Below are positions 57,694-64,000 of a stretch of 64,000 nucleotides of DNA, piece after piece. Below the pieces are notes generated by a model, which was not told the origin of the DNA, made no database searches, and saw only the letters and a program-made list of their open reading frames with translations. The DNA comes from Camillea tinctor (Eukaryota > Ascomycota > Sordariomycetes > Xylariales > Xylariaceae). Numbering within the stretch: position 1 is the stretch's first letter; each line of letters opens with the position of its first letter. Position numbers and translations under genes: made by a program. The DNA is taken from the NCBI GenBank assembly GCA_022578605.1, contig MU394067.1, positions 248,001 to 312,000 on the forward strand, given 5' to 3'.

Positions 57694-59885
57694 ATGCCAG
57701 AGGCCAACGCGCCTCAGCCGGGTGATGCCCGCGGAGAACAAGGAGTACGTCGTGTCACTTCTATCCATGTTTCTCAATACCCCTCTTCTAGCTCTCCAAG
57801 TTACTGACATGGAGGTGTGATATAGCAACAGTCCCTCTTCTATAAGATCATCCAAGGCGTCTTGATATGGGTTGGCATGCAGATGTTAATGAAACAAATC
57901 ACCGGTGGCAATAAACCGCAGACTGTCGCCGTCGAAGATGCTTCTGGCAATGTCATACAAGCCCCTGCCAACACGGGTGATATTCCTCCCTACCATCTTC
58001 GACCAGCCCAGCTGAGCGAGGGCGCCGTGTACAATGCGATACCTCAGCGGCTTGCTCCCATGTGGCCCACAGATAGTTCTGTCGACATAGTCGTTACTAT
58101 TTCCCCTACCTTCTTCCCTGCCAAACTTTCCAGTGTGCCGGAGGAGTTTGTTGCTATGCGAGAGAAGGGGTTCAAGCTTGGTAACTCTAGTGATACTCGG
58201 GTAGCCGAGACTACCTTCAATGTACCGGCATCTGTACAGAACAACGGAACGCTCTGGGGACACTTTTATATCGGACTTGCTGGTGCTAATCTGGACCCTA
58301 AGGAGCCTGGCTTTGACACAGCCTCAGCCTTCTATTTTACGTATCCCCTGACCCAATATGTGCCCAAGAAGAAGGAAAGAAAGACACGGAATCTGTTGGA
58401 GGGCAAATCAGAAGAAGCAGAGGGAGACACTGAGGAACAGCAATCCGGCCCAATCATTGCTAGTTATTACCATCCTAACACAAGCCTGGCGTTCGTTCCT
58501 GATATGGGGATAATCAACTATCCCCAAACGCATCCGGCCATTCGCCAATTTGTGCATCTCGAGGTGGGTCCGGTTCCTCTACATCTATCAAATCGCACAT
58601 GCAGCTTTGCTAACCCTGTTATATAGCCTATGGCTGCTCGTGATGGAACCGGTCAAAACTCGTGGTACTGTATGTTTCCCCATTTAGAATATGCTCATGC
58701 TGGTCTGGAACCAAGCTAATTAGTTGCGCAGACCCTGTCTTATTTGTAAACAGCTTCTGGCAGATGAAGAGTCATATGATACTCTTGAACGACACGGTGA
58801 CGTCCCTGCCCATGCGACTCGACTTGCGTAACATGAAGAACTGGCAATTCAACTTGATGGCTTCGATCGATTTTAACTCCAAGCAGCAAGCGCGCCAAGC
58901 CGCCTTTGGTGGTTCTGTGCCGGGTGGTGGCGATGGTAGTGAGATTGAACTTGTCAAGGAGATTTTCTTAGACACGAACCCTTACCTCCTTGGAGTGACG
59001 GCTGTTGTGAGTGTTGCGCATCTTCTCCTCGAGTTGCTTGCATTCGGCTCCGATATCGCCCACTATCGCAAGAAGAAGGACAACGTGGGCATCTCCGTAC
59101 GTTCGATTTTGGCGAACGTCTTCATGCAAACCGTCATCTTCCTCTACTTGGTCGACAATTCTCAAAATACGAGCTGGATGATCCTTGGCTCTCAGGGCAT
59201 CGGCATCGTTATTGAATTTTGGAAGATCACGACAGTTGTGAATGTTAGAGCACGCCCAGCGCCTCCAGGATCTCTTATACCTTACCGGATCGTTTTCGAA
59301 GACAAGTATAAGCTCAGCGAGACAGAGGAGAAAACGAAAGAATACGACGAGATCGCTTTCAAGTACATGTACATGGCTGGTGTGCCCTTGCTCCTTGCTT
59401 ACGCCGTTTACTCTTTGGTGTACGATACTCACAAATCGTGGTATTCGTATATCATCACCACCCTAGTGGGTTCCGTTTACGCGTACGGTTTCCTCATGAT
59501 GGTGCCTTCGCTTTATATCAACTACCGTCTCAAGAGTGTCGCGCACATGCCCGGAAAGGCTATGATGTATAAGTTCTTGAATACTTTCATCGACGACCTT
59601 TTTGCCTTCACTATCAAGATGCCCTTCCTCCATCGCCTGGCCACATTCCGCGATGATATCATTTTCTTTATCTATCTGTACCAGCGATGGGCATACAAGG
59701 TCGACTACACTCGTGTCAACGAGTTCGGCCAGGGTGGTGAAGAGGATGAGCCTGTCAAGGACACCAAAGCCGAGCCTAAGTCGTCTCCCGAAGCCAATGA
59801 TGCGAAGACAGAAACAGTTGGCGATAATGCGGCTACCGTAAAGGCAACTGGCGCGGAAAAGGGCGCGGCGAAGAAACGAAAGTAA
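57694..59885 (+). CDS. CLPTM1-family multi-spanning membrane protein
   Basis: Four exons (57694-57744, 57826-58563, 58627-58669, 58732-59885) give 661 residues. The third exon is only 43 nt. The N-terminus is short and polar, then one membrane helix (about 20-38, LFYKIIQGVLIWVGMQMLM). A large lumenal domain follows, with NNGTLWGHFYIGL, ASYYHPNTSLAF and SWYYPVLFVNSFWQ, typical of CLPTM1. The C-terminal half holds several helices (VTAVVSVAHLLLELLAF, SILANVFMQTVIFLYLV, PLLLAYAVYSLVY, YIITTLVGSVYAYGFLMMV) and the conserved MMYKFLNTFIDDLFAFTIKMP and YQRWAYKVDYTRVNEFGQ. The tail is Lys/Ala/Glu-rich and ends AAKKRK, a possible ER-retention type of end. Animal CLPTM1 and CLPTM1L act in receptor trafficking and as lipid scramblases in the ER; the fungal role is not established. 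Confidence 0.94.
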
Positions 59886-61236
59886 ATAATAGATATAAAG
59901 GGGTTACCGTGAGGTGGCAACTTCTTGAAAAGGGACATGAGAACTGTTAGTATATTATAGAGCTAGCTGTATTAGGCGATTGGAGGGGGCAGCAATTACG
60001 CTACAAGTAATATATTTGCATTCTACTCATTCTACTCTCCTCTTCTCCACCCGGTGCACCCACTAAGTGAAGATATTACCTAGTGTATATACTTATTTAT
60101 AGTACTTATTATATGTACAGTAAACTCTCTCTATAACGATACTCCACTTTTCAGAAAAATGTATCGTTATGAAGAGATATCGTTATGTGAAGTAGCGATT
60201 TATATGGGAAAAACCCCTGTACGTACGCGGCTTTGAAGCTTTTGTGGAGCAAATGTGGCCCGTGCACGTATCGTTATGGGGAGGGTTTACTGTAGTACTC
60301 ATTACCTCCGTGTGTTATGAGGCGAACATATATAACCTACAGAAAGGGGCACAGATGGATGGGAAGTTTATCATGTCAAAATTGAATAGGTCGTAACCCT
60401 TAGTAAATGAATTAATTATGTATGCAACCACGACAAGATTTGCATGTGTCAAGATCTACCTTTATACACATATAACTGTACATATGTGGTGTACCTATTG
60501 GATGCGTCAATGTGCTCTAGCCCCTGGTCTTCCAGGGTTTCTAATGGCTACCGATGCCGATTTAGCCTAGCCTATCTATCTATGGTTAGCGTTCTGGTGT
60601 TACATGGAAAGCTCCGTGCATCCCCGGTAAGGCTTCTTTATGCATTCAGGATTCCTCGGCGCATACTCCGATTTGTCTTGTTATCTTATCGAGATCCCTT
60701 CTAGTAGGCTCTACTTATTGAAACGAAACGGCGTAGACAAGCCAACGACGATCTTTTTTTTTAATTCTTAAATAAGCATCTCTGGTATTTCCATTTCAAG
60801 GCATATTTTTCGCCGAGGGCACTAAGAATAGACTTTAAATTCGGAAACCCCACGAAAACCGACGAACGCCCGTTCTTTTGTTAGTTCGTCGAATGCTCTT
60901 TGGAGCTTCCCCTATTCTCTTCTCTGCTCCTAATTAAGGGGAACGCCCCTTAAAAGGGGAGGGCAGCAGGACCCGAATACGTTCTGCGTTACAACTATAC
61001 TATACCACTTATACCACTTATACGATACTACCTACTTCTCCAATACTCCAACAAATCCTACCTGACATCATCGAATCCGCATTCGACAAGAATATATACG
61101 TCGCATACCTGCCGAGGCTAGGTGGTTGGCACAGAAAAGTCGCTAGAGCATAACAACAGGACAGGTGGGGGGCTATCTACATAAGAAACGGGAAAAGAAA
61201 GAAAAGAGAAAAAAAGAAAAAAAGAAGAGCCTTGTC
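59886..61236. other. spacer carrying a MITE
   Basis: The 3' flank of the CLPTM1 gene, a 175-bp inverted-repeat element (60118-60292), and the promoter of the next gene. Duplicated ATACCACTTATACCACTTATAC (61003-61024) and a purine-rich leader (61188-61230) precede the next start. A short inverted repeat AAGGGGAACGCCCCTT occurs at 60937-60952. No other coding frame is supported. Confidence 0.6.
60118..60292. mobile_element. Non-autonomous Tc1/mariner-type MITE with TA target duplication
   Basis: A 175-bp element bounded by TA on both sides (60116-60117 and 60293-60294). The terminal inverted repeats, counted with the TA, are 27 bp with 3 mismatches: the left starts TACAGTAAACTCTCTCTATA, and the right in reverse complement starts TACAGTAAACCCTCCCCATA; both end ACGATAC. 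Ends beginning CAG plus a TA duplication fit the pogo/Fot branch of Tc1/mariner elements. The motif TATCGTTATG occurs three times (60162-60171, 60178-60187, 60269-60278), with a one-mismatch inverse copy in the left repeat, as expected of transposase-binding sites. There is no room for a transposase gene, so it must be moved by an enzyme encoded elsewhere, if still active. Confidence 0.9.
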
Positions 61237-62498
61237 ATGAGCCATGAGACGGTGGGCTCGCTTTTGGCCGTCATCGCGAATTCGCTGAACGATGCCTTGC
61301 GTATACTACTGTTTGCCGACAAGCGGGCATGGGGTGATGACGAGTTCGAGCAGCTACACATACTGGAGGACACACTCGACGAGGCCAAGAAGGACTTCCA
61401 AGAGCTACCGCTGCTTGTCAACGGCCGGCTCTACTATGAGAATGATCGCAATAGTACGTTGTGCCGCATATCAACTCCCCTTCTACATCTCTTGCCTTCG
61501 CTCTTCTAAGCTTACGAAATGAAATAGGCGAATCGCTCGAGGACCTCCGCGCGCTGTGCACGCGCTTCGAAATGCACTCGCAGACCTTCAAAGAGTGGGC
61601 ACGGGCGGGCGGCCCCATCAACGCAAGCTGGGCGCGCGACACGCTGACCCTAAAGCGAGACCTCCACCGTGCCCAGTGCCGCGCGGCACGGCGCATATAC
61701 GACGACGCCGGCCAGGCGACGCTCTCGACACGCACGCGATGCCTCGGCGCACAGCAAGTGCTCCGCGTGCAGCGGCAGCTAGCCTCGCCCGGAGACGGCA
61801 TCGACAGCGCCTCCGGGACACCACAGCCCATGTCGTCACCGACGCCGTCAGCGCAGGGCCAGCAGCAGGAATCGTACCAGTTCCACTACGGCAGCCTCGA
61901 GGAGCTGGCGGCCTGCAACGCGATGGGCAAGTTCGAGCGCTTCGGCGAGCAGGACATCGCGTTCGTGTGCGACTTCTGCGACGGGTACCTGATCTGGGAG
62001 GACCTGCGCGAGATGCCGAGCCACCCTACCATCCCGCCCCCGCTGCGCAGCGAGACCCTCAAATCCATCCCCGACGCATCCACCTCGCCGTCCCCCTCGA
62101 CCTCGCCCTCCTCGCCCTCCTCTTCCGAAAACAACAACACGACCAACTGGCAGGCCACCGGCTTCTCCCTCAGCGACGGCAACGAGAAGTCCATCGTCTT
62201 CGCCCCCGTCGCCATCGCCAACCACCTGCCCCCCGACCCCACCCCCTCCTCCCCCGTCGGCGCCGGCTTCCTCACCGTCCCCGGCATCCCCGAGGACACC
62301 GACTGGTGGCAGTCGCGCATCCTGTGCCCCCTCTGCGACGAGCACTACTACGAGGAGCAGGGCGAGGCCGACATGGAGCGCGTGCGCTACGCCCAGGACG
62401 AGAGGGGCTTCGCGTCCGTGGCTGCGCTCAAGGAGCACCTCGAGTGGAGCCACACTGCGCTGCTGGGGCCGAGCTCGGGGAGTTGTAGTGTGATGTGA
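61237..62498 (+). CDS. Unassigned fungal CxxC-motif protein with C-terminal CaaX
   Basis: Exons 61237-61453 and 61528-62498 (74-nt intron) give 395 residues. I do not recognise the family. The N-terminal 140 residues are helical (NSLNDALRILLFADKRAWGD and CTRFEMHSQTFKEWARAGGP) and resemble the helical N-terminal modules of other fungal proteins. A Ser/Pro/Gln linker follows. Two CxxC pairs are seen, CDFC (220-223) and CPLC (339-342), separated by a low-complexity Ser/Pro/Asn insert (about 255-285). H376 and H381 in LKEHLEWSH could complete a C2H2-like site with the second pair. The protein ends SCSVM, a possible CaaX box (Cys392). Start choice: ATG at 61237 (MSHETVG) is preferred over 61165, which would add a 24-residue Lys/Glu stretch of leader composition. 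Confidence 0.75.
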
Positions 62499-63630
62499 TG
62501 GGTGGGGGAGGACGGGGAGAGAAGAGAGGAGTTAAAGGGGGAGAGGAGAGGGGAGAAGGGATGGGGGATGAAAATACCTTTGATATCTTGACCTTTTTTT
62601 TTCCCGTCTTTTTCTTTTGTCCTACCTTCATCATCGGCGTTTTATTTTTTGGAAGCGATCCATGCAGGGAAGAGCGAGAAAAAAGGGAAAAGTGACGGTT
62701 CGACTAATTTTTTTTATTTTTTTGCCGAAAACAGTAAACTTACTCACTACAAACTCACCTCATTAGGTATTATACGGGTTATTACATAATAGATAGCGTT
62801 GGCGTCTTGGGTTGGGAAATCCATAGGAGGGAGGAGTTGAAGTAAGAAAGTCGATTTAAGGGAGGAAAAAAAAAAGGGAGGCACATTGATATATATATAT
62901 ATGGATTAGATCAAACTTACACAGTACACTGAAACAGAGTGCGAGGGAAAAGAGGAAGAGGAGGGAGGGGCTTTACATAAAGCGAGAGAATCACACGAGT
63001 ACATAATGATAGTTTATATTGAAAAAAAATAGAAAAATCTACTGGTTCATCCAATAGAGGTAACTTGACCGTTACAGGCAATGGCAGCGAGTTTATGACT
63101 ACCACTAGCCCATATGCATATTATAAAGTATGTGTGCATATGATATGTCTAAGATAGGAGAAACATCGTATGTAGAGATTATAGACGGGGACGTGGGAGA
63201 GGATATTCGTAAGAACATATATTTATATACATATTCTCACCATCCCTCCGCTGTCCCTCCTTTCCCATGTTTCTTTCTCATTTTTTTTCTTTTCTTTTCC
63301 TTAGTTTACCTCCTTTATCCCCCCTTTCAGTGCCCTATATACACCTTGACTTGGCTTCTTCCACCCTTCCCTTCCTGAAGCATTCGACTTTATCCCCTGT
63401 ACTCCATCTACTCCGAGCAGAAGCAGCGCCAGAAAGAGACAAGAGAAGAAAGTAAATAAGTCCCGTTCCTGATAGAAAAAAAAACCAAAATGCATTTTTT
63501 TCCGACTTTTGATATTTATTTTTTTCTTTTACCCAGAAACATGGTTTTCCCCTTCGCCATTTACTCCCCTCCCCTCCCCCCCATTCCCCTACCCCATTCC
63601 CCCTTCTCTTTTTATCGCTCGCTCGCTCGA
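62499..63630. other. spacer between convergent genes
   Basis: The 3' flanks of the CxxC-protein gene and SEC22. It opens with a G/A-rich block (62500-62570), then T-runs (62591-62604, 62707-62722), a TA run (62889-62902) and C/T-rich blocks (63240-63330, 63560-63612). No coding frame is supported. Confidence 0.5.
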
Positions 63631-64000
63631 TCAGAAGAAGCGCAGCCACACGAACACAACAACAATAAACCCGAAGACCCCGACGGGCCCGTACTGCTTG
63701 AGCAGCAGGTCCCAGTTGATCTTGCGCGCGGCGCGGCGGTAGCGCTTGCTGTCGTCGCGCAGGCGGCTGCTCATCTCGCCCATGCGCTCGAGCGAGTCGC
63801 CGCGGTACAGCAGGTCCTCGATGTTCTTGGTCATGACCTTGGTCACGTCGCGCAGCTCGTCGTTGAGCTTGTCGAGGTTCTGCGTCGCGCGCGCGTCCGC
63901 GTACGTGGCCTTCGTCCGCCCGATGAAGGTGTCGAACTCCATGTACGCGTACGGCCGCAGCGTGGGGCTCAGCAGCTGCGATGACGAGTACGAGTTCGAG
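63631..64000 (-). CDS. SEC22: R-SNARE Sec22, C-terminal part
   Basis: The frame runs from the right edge of the window to TGA at 63631-63633, giving the last 122 residues. At the edge the longin domain ends with LRPYAYMEFDTFI. The R-SNARE helix follows: LDKLNDELRDVTKVMTKNIE and DLLYRGDSLERMGEMSSRL, with the zero-layer arginine in the middle (LLYRGD). The end is a tail anchor, PVGVFGFIVVVFVWLRFF. Sec22 drives ER-Golgi fusion with Sed5, Bos1 and Bet1, and retrograde fusion with Ufe1. The upstream exons lie outside the window. The visible part contains no intron and is strongly GC-rich. Confidence 0.93.
   Translation of the reverse strand, partial: SNSYSSSQLLSPTLRPYAYMEFDTFIGRTKATYADARATQNLDKLNDELRDVTKVMTKNIEDLLYRGDSLERMGEMSSRLRDDSKRYRRAARKINWDLLLKQYGPVGVFGFIVVVFVWLRFF

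Overview
The window is nuclear DNA of a filamentous ascomycete (Pezizomycotina, most likely a Sordariomycete). The evidence is many short spliceosomal introns (about 49-240 nt) with GTANGT-like donors and CTAAC branch points, fungal-only families (Zn2Cys6 regulator, Mid1, CorA-like membrane protein with TM pair, recyclin-1, Irc20-type SNF2/RING protein), pyrimidine-rich promoters and long non-coding spacers. I find no rRNA, tRNA, CRISPR or bacterial-type operon. Species cannot be fixed from the sequence.

Layout. 1-10 kb: 3' end of an EF-hand protein gene (+), a 4EHP-like eIF4E (-), a CorA-like membrane protein (+) and a UPC2-like Zn2Cys6 regulator (-). 10-17 kb: MID1 calcium-channel subunit (+), a small mitochondrial membrane protein whose gene appears to use a GC-AG intron (-), RAMP4/Ysy6 (+, start codon alone on its exon) and a SMAP-domain lysine-rich nuclear protein (-). 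17.5-20.4 kb: recyclin-1 with a terminal CaaX box (+). 20.4-32.1 kb: a gene-poor stretch holding only a small bZIP-like gene without a zipper (+). 32-41 kb: SNF2/RING Irc20-like gene (-), mitoribosomal mS41 (+), CDK7/Kin28 (-). 42-52 kb: Sfk1/FRAG1-like protein (+), secreted aspartic protease (+), U4/U6.U5 27K protein (-), glucosidase I (+). 52-64 kb: aminodeoxychorismate synthase (-), LOG-type phosphoribohydrolase (-), CLPTM1-like protein (+), a 175-bp Tc1/mariner-type MITE, an unassigned CxxC protein with CaaX end (+), and the 3' part of SEC22 (-).

The genes are mostly unrelated housekeeping functions: secretory pathway and glycosylation (RAMP4, glucosidase I, SEC22, recyclin-1, CLPTM1), membrane signalling (MID1, Sfk1, CorA-like), gene expression (4EHP, CDK7, SNRNP27, mS41, Irc20-like) and metabolism (folate branch, LOG). 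I see no biosynthetic cluster, defence island or virus-derived gene. The points most worth following are the 6.5-kb spacer between two convergent genes, the interrupted open frame upstream of the bZIP gene, the MITE, the GC-AG intron, and recurrent perfect CCTAGG-centred palindromes in spacers. All gene models come from reading splice sites and frames by eye. Every intron joined here restores a single frame, but no transcript evidence was available.
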